A stretch of 64,000 nucleotides of DNA from Haloarcula salinisoli (GTDB lineage Archaea > Halobacteriota > Halobacteria > Halobacteriales > Haloarculaceae): NCBI RefSeq assembly GCF_019599405.1, contig NZ_RKLQ01000001.1, positions 1,550,001 through 1,614,000 on the forward strand. The letters are read 5' to 3'. The position numbers and the translations under genes are program-made. Below, piece after piece: positions 34,113 to 43,173 of this stretch (positions are counted from its first letter, which is position 1; each line of letters starts with the position of its first letter). A model generated the notes under the pieces. It was given only the letters and a program-made list of their open reading frames with translations. It was not told where the DNA came from and did no database searches.

Positions 34113-36173
34113 TCACCCGACAGCCATCCAGACGACCAGCGCAATCGTCGAGAGGATGACGGCGAATTTCACGCCCGCCAGCAGCTTCACTTCGCGGATA
34201 TAGCCGGCGATGAACGACGACAGCAGCGCCTGTAGCGTGACCGCGTGGAAGAACAGCATCGACAGCGCGTTGGTGTCGATGGCCCCGCCGAACTGGCCAC
34301 CGCCAGCGCCCGACCCTCCGGCACCGCTGGCCTGCTGGGTCAGCCCAGACATCACGTCGAGGAACTGCGTCTTCAGCAGTGCCATGACTCCGAGCAAGGT
34401 GAGGTAGGTCATGATGATGATGACCGTCTGCATCCGGGTTCGGGACTTGCGCGAGCGGTCGATGTCGTCCTGGTTTTCGGCGGCCTGGGCCGCCGTCGAG
34501 AGCACGTCCTGAATCTGACTGGAGGCCTCCTGGGCCTCCGCGATGAGCTTGACCGTTCGGGCCATCCGCGGGACGTGGTACTTGTTGTTGAACTCCCGCA
34601 GGGCGTCTTTGAGGCTGGTCCCGTAGTTCACCTTCGCGTGCATCGTCTCGAACTCGTCGGAGAGCTTGCCCGCAGAGGTCTCGGAGACGACCTTGATAGA
34701 TTCGAGTAGGGTCATCCCGGTGTCGTTCGCGGAGGCGAGCTTCCGGAGGTTCTCCGAGAGGTTCCCGATGATGGCCTTCCGCGAGCGCTGGTTCCACTCG
34801 TAGAATACCGCGAGCGGGATGAAGTTGATGTACATCGGGACGTAGACCCAGAAGAACGTGCCGCTGACGGGGTTGGCTTCCATCCCGCTGATACTGAGCG
34901 GCGCTTCGCCAGCGACGATGCTCACGACCAGTGCCAGCACCGAGAGCGGAATCGTCAGTCCCAGCACCAGCATCGGGTGGTCGCGGAAGAACAGGTGGGG
35001 CTTCTTGAGTATCTGGACGAGTTCGTAGGTCCCCTCCCGGCCCTTGATGCGGTCGAAGACGCTGTAGGTCCCGGTGTAGGACTCGATGAGGCCGAGGTTG
35101 AACACCGCGATACCCTCGTCGACGACGACGTCTTCCTCGTCGGAGTTGGGTCGGAGGTAGCCGTCGCCGATGGCGTCCTGGGTCACCGTCGAGACCAGGA
35201 CGAGGAAGGCGATGCCCGTCAGCGGGATGAGTCCGTAGACGGTGCCGTAGATGAGCATCTGCTGGGCGTTACCCATCATCGTCATGATGACGAGGATGAT
35301 GATGAGCAAGAGCGGGAACAGCGAGAGGGTCATGTACATCTCGCCGAACAGCTCCAGGGTCTCCAGCATCTTCTCCTGTTCCTGCTTGGTCGTCCGCATG
35401 TGCTTTTCCTTCTGGTCTTCCAGGAAGGAGGTCATGTCCCCACCGGAGTTGATGATAGAGAGCATATCGGTGAGGAACTGCGACAGCTCGCCAGAGGGGG
35501 TCTGGATAGCCTGGTTGCGCACCGCAGTCCGGTAGTCGGTATCGAAATACTCAGTCTCCAGCACGATGGATTTGAACTCCTGGGCGACCTCACCGTAGGT
35601 GTCTTCGGCTTCGCCCATCGCCTCGAGGATTTCGAGCTGGTTCAGCCCACCGACGGAGAGGGCGTACATGAACGAGATAGCGTCCGAAAGGAGGATGTTG
35701 ATTTCGCGTTCACGCGCACTGGCACGGAAGTAGGGTATCGAGACGAGCGAGCCAAAGCCCACGCCGAAGCCGATGGCTCCGAAGACCACACCGGTCACGA
35801 GGATAATGAAGGGGAGTTTCAGCGTGTCGATAATCGTCAGCAGCGTCTCGTTCTGTATCGTGATACCGATGAACGTCGGCGCGCCGCTGCCCGCGAAAAA
35901 GAGGCTCACCGCGATAAAGCCAAGCAGGCTCCCGACGAGCCAGAGCGCGACCCCGGCGATGATACCGACCGCGAGGGCTCGGGCGAGGAACATCTCGACG
36001 TTGTCGGCCATCCGGGCCTGGGCGAGTTTGTCCTCGACGCTATTGACGAACTCCCCTTCCTCGTCGAACAGCCGCTGGTAGGCCGGGTAGAAGGCATCGC
36101 CCAGGGCGCCACCGCTTGCGAGCTCCTTCTGGCGCTTCGTGTTCTGTCGCTTGCTCTGCGTGTCCAGACTCAT
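34113..36173 (-). CDS. Type II/IV secretion platform protein (TadC/FlaJ/PilC-like, two T2SSF domains)
   Basis: The 686-residue protein has eight or more membrane helices and two cytoplasmic regions of the T2SSF type (about 130-320 and 470-620), each followed by a helix pair (LFPLLLIIILVIMT and MQTVIIIMTYLTLLGV). Archaeal FlaJ/PilC proteins have the same double arrangement and anchor the assembly ATPase. It overlaps the ATPase gene by ATGA. With the pilin-like cassettes upstream it is the obvious inner-membrane core of their assembly machine. I leave the symbol open because several paralogues exist per haloarchaeal genome. Confidence 0.9.
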   Translation of the reverse strand: MSLDTQSKRQNTKRQKELASGGALGDAFYPAYQRLFDEEGEFVNSVEDKLAQARMADNVEMFLARALAVGIIAGVALWLVGSLLGFIAVSLFFAGSGAPTFIGITIQNETLLTIIDTLKLPFIILVTGVVFGAIGFGVGFGSLVSIPYFRASAREREINILLSDAISFMYALSVGGLNQLEILEAMGEAEDTYGEVAQEFKSIVLETEYFDTDYRTAVRNQAIQTPSGELSQFLTDMLSIINSGGDMTSFLEDQKEKHMRTTKQEQEKMLETLELFGEMYMTLSLFPLLLIIILVIMTMMGNAQQMLIYGTVYGLIPLTGIAFLVLVSTVTQDAIGDGYLRPNSDEEDVVVDEGIAVFNLGLIESYTGTYSVFDRIKGREGTYELVQILKKPHLFFRDHPMLVLGLTIPLSVLALVVSIVAGEAPLSISGMEANPVSGTFFWVYVPMYINFIPLAVFYEWNQRSRKAIIGNLSENLRKLASANDTGMTLLESIKVVSETSAGKLSDEFETMHAKVNYGTSLKDALREFNNKYHVPRMARTVKLIAEAQEASSQIQDVLSTAAQAAENQDDIDRSRKSRTRMQTVIIIMTYLTLLGVMALLKTQFLDVMSGLTQQASGAGGSGAGGGQFGGAIDTNALSMLFFHAVTLQALLSSFIAGYIREVKLLAGVKFAVILSTIALVVWMAVG

Positions 36174-38704
36174 CCACTATCGGCCTCCTTGCCGGCCTTC
36201 GGGACGAACTGGCCGAACTCCGTCACGTCGTCCTCGGTGTCGGTGTCTTCCAGCGCGTTGCCGTCCATCAGCGCGGAGACGATGTCCGGGGTGTCGCCGC
36301 TCTTGAACTTCCTGAACAGCGGCCCGGCGTTGTCCAGGACCTGTTTGGTCTCCTCGACCATCTCGGGCGGCGCGTCCGGTCGCGGGACCATCTCCTCTTT
36401 CTCGGGGTCGATATCTATCTTGACCGACTCCATCTCCCGGAGGTCCTCCAGGGAGCGCTCAAGCTGGTCGTTGGCGATGAGCGTCAGGATGGTCTCGGGG
36501 TCGTTGATAAAGGCCTGGATGGTCGCAGCGACCTCCGTGTAGGAGTTGAGCCCCTGCTCGATGAGATGGGCCAGGACGACTTTCCGCTTGAACAGTTCCT
36601 CGTCGAGTTTCTCCTGGGTCCACCCGCGGTCGAACTTGATCTCTTCTAAGGTGTTGGAGTTACCCATCTGGATGTACTCGTCCGTCTCTGCACGCCACTC
36701 GTAGACGTCCCGAACGTTGATCTCGTCGTTCTCGGCGGAGTACTCGTTGATCTCCGTGAGCGATTTGTTCCGGCGGACCTTGCTCCCGTCGACACGGGTC
36801 TGGGTCTGGATTGAGACGAGGTCAAGCGCCGTAAACAGCGTCTTCGAGACGTTGATGGGCTCTGTCGTGAACCGCTTGATGACCTCGCCGACGGAGTCGG
36901 CGTGGAAGGTGGTGTAGGTGGTGTGGCCGGTCGACATGACCTGGAACAGCGTCCGACCCTCCTCACCACGAATCTCACCCATGACGATGTAGTCTGGACG
37001 CTGGCGGAGCGCGGCCTCCAGCAGGTCGAACTCGTCGACGTCACCCTGGTCGTCGTCACCGAAGGATGGGCGAGTGACGCTTGCGACCCAGTTACGCTGG
37101 GGCAGTTCGACCTCGCGGGTGTCCTCGATGGAGACAATCTTGGAGTTCGACGGGATAAACAGCGAGACTGCGTTCAGGCTCGTCGTCTTCCCGGATGCCG
37201 TACCACCGGCGAAGATGAGGCTCTTGTTGTTCTCGATACAGAGCCAGAGGAACGCCATCTCGTCCAGCGAGAAGGTGTTCCAGTTGATGAGGTCGATCGG
37301 GGTGAACGGGACGTCCTTGAACTGACGGATGGTGTAGTTGGTCCCGTGGTCGGAAACCTCACGACCCAGCGTCAGCTGGGCACGCGAGCCGTCCGGGAGC
37401 GTGGCGTCGATCTGTGGCTGACGCTTGGAGATACCCTTCCCGGACCGCTGGGCGAGTTTGACGACGAAGTCGTCGAGCTCGGTCTCACCGTGTTCGACGT
37501 TCGAGATAATCTGCTCGTAGTCGGTGTGGTAGACGAACACCCGCGAGTTGTACCCGTCACAGGAGATGTCCTCGACGTTGATGTCGTGTTTGATGCCGTC
37601 GATGAGCCCGTAGCCGATGAAGTCCCGTTTGAGCGTGTACAGTAGCTTCTCGACCTGGTACTCGTTGAGCGTCGACGGGTCGTCCGCGAGGATAGCTGGT
37701 TCGGGCCGCACCGCGAGCCCGTCGAGCTGTCCAGTCACCTCCGGCACAGTCGTCTCGGTGTCGTTGAACATCTCCTTGAGCCCGTCGAGGAACCCGCCGC
37801 CGCCCGAGCTCGTCCCGGCGCCCGCACTGATGGAGTCCTTGTAGAGATCGTACCGCGAGAGGAGCTGTTCGGCTTCGCGCTGGATGACCTGTGCCCGGTC
37901 GGCGTTGGACCCTTTGACGATGACGTCGTCTTCGGAGTACTTGATGGCCGTCCTGAGTTTGCCCGAGAGGAAGCCCTGCAGGTCCTCTTCGATGGGGTTG
38001 AGATACGGTTCGATTACGTAGTACTTCTTCTCGTTTTCCTTCCGGGACTGGAAGATGATGGCGCAGGCGTACGGTTTGTTGACCCAGTACCGCTCCAGTT
38101 CTTTGAAGTGTGACTTCTTCGAGAGCGGCACGGCCTTCTCGAGGTCGTACCGGTTGACGACCGTCGTGTGGCCCTCCTGCGTGGAGAAGAACTCGTCTTC
38201 GTCTAGCTCGGGGTTGACGTCGACGGTGCGTTCGTCGACGAGTTCGTCCAGCTCGGAGGCCAAGTCCTCGGCTAGGGAGAGCCGGTTCTCCGTCTGCTCC
38301 GGCTCGAAACCGAGATACGACTCGCCCTCGAACGGGACGACGTTCCCCTGGTTGTCCCGGGGCTGGTCGCCGTTGTTCCACGGCTTGGCGCCGTCCTCGT
38401 AGTAGTACTCCTGTTTGAAGTGCTCCCAGGTGTACTCCCCCTTGGCGACGGGTGTCGTCTCCGGGTCGATGTACTCGGCGAACGGTTGGTTGACGCCCTT
38501 TGCGAGGCCGGCCGCGTCCTCGAGCTTGTCCGTGATGGTCTCGGGGTCGAACCCGAGATAGTCGGCTCGGTCGAACGGACCACCATCGTGGAGTTCACGT
38601 CGGAGGTCCTCCCACGTGTACTCCCCCACTGTCGCAGTCCGGTCGGGTGATGCGACCCCGTCATCGGTCCCGTCCGCACCTGATTTAGTATCCTCTATTG
38701 CCAT
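36170..38704 (-). CDS. Type II/IV secretion system assembly ATPase (PilB/FlaI-like)
   Basis: The 844-residue protein has a Walker A motif GGTASGKT near residue 500, an acidic Walker B/ASP region (RQRPDYIVMGEIRGEEG), a His box (STGHTTYTTFHAD) and a C-terminal helical part, all typical of GspE/VirB11-type pilus ATPases. The N-terminal 130 residues contain two copies of a GEYTWE ... YLGF(D/E)PE unit, which is unusual. It powers pilin extraction or secretion through the platform protein encoded downstream (ATGA overlap). An AAAAAA tract about 28 bases upstream of the ATG fits a leaderless promoter. Confidence 0.93.
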   Translation of the reverse strand: MAIEDTKSGADGTDDGVASPDRTATVGEYTWEDLRRELHDGGPFDRADYLGFDPETITDKLEDAAGLAKGVNQPFAEYIDPETTPVAKGEYTWEHFKQEYYYEDGAKPWNNGDQPRDNQGNVVPFEGESYLGFEPEQTENRLSLAEDLASELDELVDERTVDVNPELDEDEFFSTQEGHTTVVNRYDLEKAVPLSKKSHFKELERYWVNKPYACAIIFQSRKENEKKYYVIEPYLNPIEEDLQGFLSGKLRTAIKYSEDDVIVKGSNADRAQVIQREAEQLLSRYDLYKDSISAGAGTSSGGGGFLDGLKEMFNDTETTVPEVTGQLDGLAVRPEPAILADDPSTLNEYQVEKLLYTLKRDFIGYGLIDGIKHDINVEDISCDGYNSRVFVYHTDYEQIISNVEHGETELDDFVVKLAQRSGKGISKRQPQIDATLPDGSRAQLTLGREVSDHGTNYTIRQFKDVPFTPIDLINWNTFSLDEMAFLWLCIENNKSLIFAGGTASGKTTSLNAVSLFIPSNSKIVSIEDTREVELPQRNWVASVTRPSFGDDDQGDVDEFDLLEAALRQRPDYIVMGEIRGEEGRTLFQVMSTGHTTYTTFHADSVGEVIKRFTTEPINVSKTLFTALDLVSIQTQTRVDGSKVRRNKSLTEINEYSAENDEINVRDVYEWRAETDEYIQMGNSNTLEEIKFDRGWTQEKLDEELFKRKVVLAHLIEQGLNSYTEVAATIQAFINDPETILTLIANDQLERSLEDLREMESVKIDIDPEKEEMVPRPDAPPEMVEETKQVLDNAGPLFRKFKSGDTPDIVSALMDGNALEDTDTEDDVTEFGQFVPKAGKEADSG

Positions 38705-38727
38705 TGTTGTTCACTTCACGCCCTGTG

Positions 38728-38735
38728 TAAAAAAG
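38728..38735 (-). promoter_or_regulatory. TATA-like element of the secretion ATPase operon
   Basis: The minus strand reads CTTTTTTA here, about 28 bases before the ATG at 38704. There is no other AT-rich element between it and the start. The remaining part of the 199-base gap to 38904 holds another AT-rich stretch near 38815-38845 whose role is unclear. Confidence 0.45.
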
Positions 38736-38903
38736 CTACTCGCCGGTTCGGCGCTGTCGTCCACACCGGTCAGTACGGAGTAGTGAGACACAGTATGCCC
38801 GTGTATCAACAGCAATCTTACTTAAACTTTCGCCACATATATTGCAGATGATAACTGACTGGGTCCGAGTTACGTTGCCAGTGGCTGTAGCGTGGTTACC
38901 AGA

Positions 38904-40049
38904 TTAGGAGATGAACGACTCGATGCGGTTCATCGCGGTCTTGAGGTCGTCCAGCCCGGTCGCATACGAGACCCGGAGGTGGCCGTCACCGCCCTCCCCG
39001 AAGGCCGTACCGGGGACCACAGCCACTTTCTCTTCCTGCAGGAGCGCCTCGGCGAACTCGTCGGCGTCGTCCCACGGACACTCCGGGAAGGCATAGAAGG
39101 CACCCGAAGCGGGGAAACAGGAAATACCCATGTCCTCGAACCGCGAGAGGACGTAGTTACGACGGCGGTCGTACTGGGCGGTCATCTCCTGAACCTCGTC
39201 GAGGCAGCTGTCCAGCGCCTCGATGGCGGCGTGCTGGGCGGTCGTCGGTGCCGACAGCATCGTGTACTGGTGGATTCGGTTCATCGCCGTGATGGCGTCC
39301 TCGGGCCCCATCGCATAGCCCAGGCGAAAGCCCGTCATCGCGAAGGCCTTCGAGAAGCCGTTGAACACGATGGTCCGCTCGCGCATCCCGGGCAGTGTCG
39401 CGATCGAGGTGTGGTCGTGTTCGTAGGTCAGATCGGCGTATATCTCGTCGGCGAAGACGGCCAGATCGTGCTCCCGACAGAACGCCGCCACCTCGCGGAG
39501 CTCGTCGCCCGTCATCGTCGCCCCGGTGGGGTTGTTCGGGTAGCAGTAGACGAGCGCGTCGGCCTCGGCCGCGCCGGACTGTTCGAGGACCTCGCGGGTC
39601 AGCTTGAACTCGTCCTCGACGCGGGTGGGCACGTCGACGACGTCGACGCTCGCGAAGGTCGCTCCGGGGACGTAGGAGACGTAGCAGGGCTGGGCCACGG
39701 CCAGTTTGTCGCCGGGGTTCAACAGCGCGCGAAAGGCGAGGTCGAGCCCCTCGCTCGCACCCGCGGTGACGACCATCTCCTCGTCGGGGTCGTAGTCGAG
39801 GTCGTGCTGTGCCGACTCGAAGCGTGAGATGCGCTCGCGAAGCTCGCGTTTCCCCTTGTTGGCCGTATAGGAGGTCTGGCCACGTTCCAGCGACGTAATC
39901 GCGGCTTCACGGGCCGCCCACGGCGCGGAGAAGTCCGGCTCACCCACACCGAGCGAGATGATGTCGTCCATCTCTTCGGCCAGCTCGAAGAACCGGCGGA
40001 TGCCCGACGGCGGCACGGCGTCGACCCGGTCGGCTGGCTCCAGTGTCAT
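38904..40049 (-). CDS. Class I pyridoxal-phosphate aminotransferase
   Basis: From ATG 40049 the 381-residue enzyme has GEPDF near 37, YPNNPTG at 170-176, DEIYADLTYE from 201, the Schiff-base lysine K234 in FSKAFAMTGFRLGY and a late RVSYA. This is the aspartate/aromatic aminotransferase fold-type I group; it is a more distant relative of the enzyme at 7356-8516. It is translated from the ATGA overlap with an upstream Lrp-type regulator, so the two are an operon and the regulator may respond to an amino acid the enzyme handles. The longer in-frame start at 40607 is an artefact running through the regulator gene. Confidence 0.93.
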   Translation of the reverse strand: MTLEPADRVDAVPPSGIRRFFELAEEMDDIISLGVGEPDFSAPWAAREAAITSLERGQTSYTANKGKRELRERISRFESAQHDLDYDPDEEMVVTAGASEGLDLAFRALLNPGDKLAVAQPCYVSYVPGATFASVDVVDVPTRVEDEFKLTREVLEQSGAAEADALVYCYPNNPTGATMTGDELREVAAFCREHDLAVFADEIYADLTYEHDHTSIATLPGMRERTIVFNGFSKAFAMTGFRLGYAMGPEDAITAMNRIHQYTMLSAPTTAQHAAIEALDSCLDEVQEMTAQYDRRRNYVLSRFEDMGISCFPASGAFYAFPECPWDDADEFAEALLQEEKVAVVPGTAFGEGGDGHLRVSYATGLDDLKTAMNRIESFIS

Positions 40050-40540
40050 GGTGAGACCGACAGCCTGTCGTCGTCGTCGTGGTCGTCGAACTCCATGCCC
40101 TGCTCCTTGTAGGACTCCATGATGTAGTGGGTTACCGTCTGGGTGATTTCCGGGATGGGCGCTATCTTGTCGCTGATGAAGTGTGAGACCTCCCGCATCG
40201 AGTCGCCCTCGACGGTGAGGTCGAAGTCGTAGTCGCCGCTGACGAGCCGCAGCGAGGTCACCTCGGGGAACTTGGCGATGCGGTCGGCGATGTCGCCGTA
40301 GTTTGTCTCGCGGTCGAGTGCGACGTTGAGTTCGACGGTCGCCCGGACCCGCTCGCCGTCGGTCTTCAGGGCGTCCCAGTTGACGACGGCCTGATAGCCC
40401 GTGATGACACCGGCCTCTTCGAGCTCTGTGACGATGTCCTCGACCTCGCTCTCGGTGAACTCGGTCATGTGGGCGAGGTCCTCGGTAGTGTAGCGGGCAT
40501 TTTCCTCCAGCAGGTCCAGAATCTCGCGTGGGCTGCTCAT
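40046..40540 (-). CDS. Lrp/AsnC-family transcriptional regulator
   Basis: ATG 40540 opens MSSPREILDLLEENARYTTE, an N-terminal winged helix-turn-helix (about 1-60), followed by the RAM ligand-binding domain (about 70-150) with the LRLVSGDYDFDLTV segment. Length 164 residues. The acidic tail after 150 is a halophile feature. It leads an operon with an aminotransferase (ATGA overlap) and faces a divergent winged-helix gene 114 bases away, so it may control both. The ligand is unknown. Confidence 0.9.
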   Translation of the reverse strand: MSSPREILDLLEENARYTTEDLAHMTEFTESEVEDIVTELEEAGVITGYQAVVNWDALKTDGERVRATVELNVALDRETNYGDIADRIAKFPEVTSLRLVSGDYDFDLTVEGDSMREVSHFISDKIAPIPEITQTVTHYIMESYKEQGMEFDDHDDDDRLSVSP

Positions 40541-40620
40541 ACAGAGGAGCGGGTAGTATCCGACAAAAGCCTTGCTCAACGCTGGCAAACAGTAACAGTG
40601 TGGGCAATCGAAACGGACGC

Positions 40621-40653
40621 GAGTTTTAATTGGGAGTAGTCCAACGAGTGGAC
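40621..40653 (+). promoter_or_regulatory. Promoter with palindromic operator before the winged-helix gene
   Basis: GTTTTAATT (40622-40630) forms a TATA-like box about 28 bases before the ATG at 40655. Between them lies the perfect inverted repeat GTCCA-ACGAG-TGGAC (40639-40653), ending one base before the start codon. A regulator bound here would cover the transcription start, so repression, possibly by the gene's own product, is likely. Confidence 0.55.
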
Positions 40654-40654
40654 A

Positions 40655-40975
40655 ATGTTCGACGACGCGAACGACGAGCCCGAGACCGGCTGGGGCCACG
40701 TCGCTTCTCACGACGACGCGCCGGCCGTCATCGACACGCTCCTGCGGCTGGACCCGGAGACCACGTACACGAAGACCGAACTCAGCGACGAGGCCGGGGT
40801 CGCCCTGAAGTCCCTCTATCTCGACGGCACCCTCGACCACCTCGTCGAGATGGGCTTTCTGGAGAAACACGCCGACGAGGGCGAAGAGGCGCTGTTCAGC
40901 GTCGACACCGGGACCGATGTCTTCGAGGCCGCGGTCGCGTTCGACGACGCAGTCGCGGCCCGGCTGGACGAGTAG
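40655..40975 (+). CDS. Small winged-helix DNA-binding protein
   Basis: The 106-residue protein has a helix-turn-helix pattern at about 37-70 (TYTKTELSDEAGVALKSLYL then a turn to DHLVEMGFLEKH), the layout of archaeal winged-helix regulators. No ligand domain is present; the rest is an acidic C-terminal helix that may dimerise. Its start is leaderless by spacing to the TATA box, and a palindrome covers the start region, suggesting autoregulation. Targets other than its own promoter and the divergent Lrp operon cannot be guessed. Confidence 0.7.
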   Translation: MFDDANDEPETGWGHVASHDDAPAVIDTLLRLDPETTYTKTELSDEAGVALKSLYLDGTLDHLVEMGFLEKHADEGEEALFSVDTGTDVFEAAVAFDDAVAARLDE

Positions 40976-41053
40976 CAGCGAGCCCAGCCGGCTGCCCGCG
41001 CCGACGACGGAATCCGACCGTTCTTTGTCGGGGCCGTCTAACCACCGCCAACA

Positions 41054-42316
41054 GTGGTCTCGCAGTCCCGACTCGTCGTCGGCCTCGTCGGCGGCTCCCA
41101 CCTGGTCAACCACGCCTATTTCATGCTGTTGCCGCCGATTTTCGGTCCGCTACGGGCAGACCTCGGTCTGACGGACGCCCAGCTTGGCATCGCGCTCGGG
41201 GTCGTCGGCGTCGTCGTGACGGCCCTGCAGCTACCCCTGGGGTCACTCTCGGACTCCCGGGGCCGGACGCCGGTGCTGGCAATCTCGCTTTCCTTCGGCG
41301 CGCTGGGAGCGCTCCTGACTGCCACCGCACAGAGCTACGCGTGGCTGCTCGGGGCGAGCGTCGTCACCGGGATTGGTATCGCGGGCCACCACCCGGCACA
41401 CTACCCGCTCATCGGCGCGGCGACGACGGCCGAGACGCGGGGACGGGCCTACAGCGTGCACGGCTTTACCGGGGCGCTGGGCTTTGCCGCGCCGCCGGCC
41501 ATCGTCGCGGCGACGGCGACGCTGGGTCTGGACTGGCGGCTGGCCATCGGTGCCATCGCCGCCGTCGGCACCCTCTATGCGGTCGCCTGCCTGCTGGCAT
41601 TTGCCCGCTACGTGGACCGGGATATCACGCATCCGTCGAGCGAAGCGACGCCCTCCACAGCGGAGTCTCCGACAGCCAGTGACCCGCCTTTCACAACACG
41701 CGTTCGTCGGGAACTCCACCGGCTGCTTGCCTCGCCGCCCATCGTCGCACTCACGGTCCTGTGGTTTTGCACGTCGGCCGCGGGATGGGGTATCAAGCAG
41801 TACACCGCGACGCTGCTGTCGACGGGCTACGCGATTCCGGACTCGACTGCGAACTTCGCCGTCTCGGCGATGCTCACCGTCGGCGCGGTGCTCATCTTCG
41901 GGGGCGGCTGGCTCACCGACCGCCACGCGCCGGGCCCGGTGCTCGTCGGGGGCTACGCCGCACTCGCCGCCGTCGCCGGGCTGCTGGCGATTGGGTCGCT
42001 TCCGGTCCTCGGAGCGCTCGCGCTGGTGCTCGTCCTCTCGGCAACTGTCGACGGCAGCCGCCCCGCGAGAGCCGCCCTCGCCGACGCGCTTTCCGCCGAG
42101 GACTCCGCGGGCAAGAACTTCGGGCTGCTGACAATCGGTATCTCCGGCGGCGCTGCCGTCGCCCCGCCAGTGCTTTCGGTGGTCGTGGGCCGCTTCGGCG
42201 TCGGGGCGGCCTTCTGGGCCATCGCCGGGCTCGGCGTCGTCGCCATCGGACTGACCGGAGTGGTGCTATCGGTAGGCGGGCGGGCCGTCGCGAGGGACCC
42301 ACAGCCCGGCGATTGA
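41054..42316 (+). CDS. Major facilitator superfamily transporter
   Basis: The 420-residue protein has about twelve membrane helices in two halves. It has the MFS motif A-like loop after helix 2 (GSLSDSRGRTPVLA) and an equivalent loop in the second half (GGGWLTDRHAPGPVL). A polar loop near residue 200 separates the halves. The start is the GTG at 41054. The substrate is unknown; the family includes drug, sugar-phosphate and organic acid carriers. It has no obvious operon partner. Confidence 0.88.
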   Translation: MVSQSRLVVGLVGGSHLVNHAYFMLLPPIFGPLRADLGLTDAQLGIALGVVGVVVTALQLPLGSLSDSRGRTPVLAISLSFGALGALLTATAQSYAWLLGASVVTGIGIAGHHPAHYPLIGAATTAETRGRAYSVHGFTGALGFAAPPAIVAATATLGLDWRLAIGAIAAVGTLYAVACLLAFARYVDRDITHPSSEATPSTAESPTASDPPFTTRVRRELHRLLASPPIVALTVLWFCTSAAGWGIKQYTATLLSTGYAIPDSTANFAVSAMLTVGAVLIFGGGWLTDRHAPGPVLVGGYAALAAVAGLLAIGSLPVLGALALVLVLSATVDGSRPARAALADALSAEDSAGKNFGLLTIGISGGAAVAPPVLSVVVGRFGVGAAFWAIAGLGVVAIGLTGVVLSVGGRAVARDPQPGD

Positions 42317-42474
42317 ACGGGCCGGCCTCACCGTTTCGGTGTCGTGTTTGGTCACGAAAATCGAGTGCTAACAGCCAGAATGCCCCGACTGGCTCTGTGA
42401 GTCGATAGCTACTAGACTACCCACTGGCTGGCAGCCACGGACTTTTACAAGCCGACCGTGTAGGTTCACACACC

Positions 42475-43065
42475 ATGGTCTCACTCGACTCCGAATCCGA
42501 CGTGCTACAGCGCGGTGACAGCGCGCCGGCCTTCGAACTGGCGGGGGCCGACGGCGAGCTGTACGCGTTAGAGGACTTCGCCGTCTACGAGGCGCTGCTC
42601 GTCGTGTTCACCTGCAACCATTGCCCGTACGCCAAGGCCAAGATACCGGAGCTGAATCGGTTGGCCGAGGAGTACGACGACCTCGCCGTCGTCGGCATAA
42701 ACTCGAACGACCCACAGGAGTACCCCGACGATTCCTTCGAACGGATGCAGGAGATCGTGGCCGACGGCACCGTGGACTACGACGCCTACCTCCACGACGC
42801 AGACCAGTCGGTCGCGGCCGCCTACGGCGCCCGCTGTACGCCCGACCCGTTCCTCTTCGACAACGACGACGGCGACTTCCGACTGGCCTACCACGGCCGC
42901 CTCGACGACGCCCCCAGCCCCGACGACGACCCAAGCGTTCGGGAGATGGCCGCCCACGTCGAGACGCTACTGTCCGGCGACGAGATAACCGCCGCGGAGA
43001 AGCCCTCGCGGGGCTGTTCCATCAAGTGGATGGACGGCAACGAGCCCGAGTACTGGGAGCTATAG
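42475..43065 (+). CDS. Thioredoxin-fold AhpC/TlpA-like redox protein
   Basis: The 196-residue protein has the redox-active CNHC pair in VFTCNHCPYAKAKIPELNRL (about residues 44-63), the thioredoxin-fold GINSNDPQEYPDDSF loop and a cis-Pro-like region (ARCTPDPFLF). Proteins of this class are annotated as thiol-disulfide oxidoreductases or peroxiredoxin-like; without a typical peroxidatic PxxxTxxC motif, disulfide exchange is more likely. It lacks a signal peptide, so it is cytoplasmic. A CTTTTACA element lies about 30 bases before the ATG. Confidence 0.85.
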   Translation: MVSLDSESDVLQRGDSAPAFELAGADGELYALEDFAVYEALLVVFTCNHCPYAKAKIPELNRLAEEYDDLAVVGINSNDPQEYPDDSFERMQEIVADGTVDYDAYLHDADQSVAAAYGARCTPDPFLFDNDDGDFRLAYHGRLDDAPSPDDDPSVREMAAHVETLLSGDEITAAEKPSRGCSIKWMDGNEPEYWEL

Positions 43066-43109
43066 CACGGCGGTTATGTCTGCCCTTCTGAAAAGTATTC
43101 TAAACGGAA

Positions 43110-43146
43110 ACAACGACCGTTGTAATTTGCTGGGCAGGTTTATGTA
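43110..43146 (+). promoter_or_regulatory. Candidate operator and TATA box of the dhaKLM operon
   Basis: ACAACG-AC-CGTTGT (43110-43123) is a perfect 14-base palindrome. The TATA-like TTTATGTAT (about 43139-43147) follows, about 30 bases before the ATG of dhaK at 43174. The palindrome is just upstream of the core promoter, where an activator would bind. Confidence 0.5.
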
Positions 43147-43173
43147 TCAGCCCATCGTCTATAATCATGGACT

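Noticed and set aside
40050-40607. N-terminal extension of the aminotransferase frame
   Set aside because: It runs through the Lrp regulator gene in another frame; real start is ATG 40049 in the ATGA overlap.
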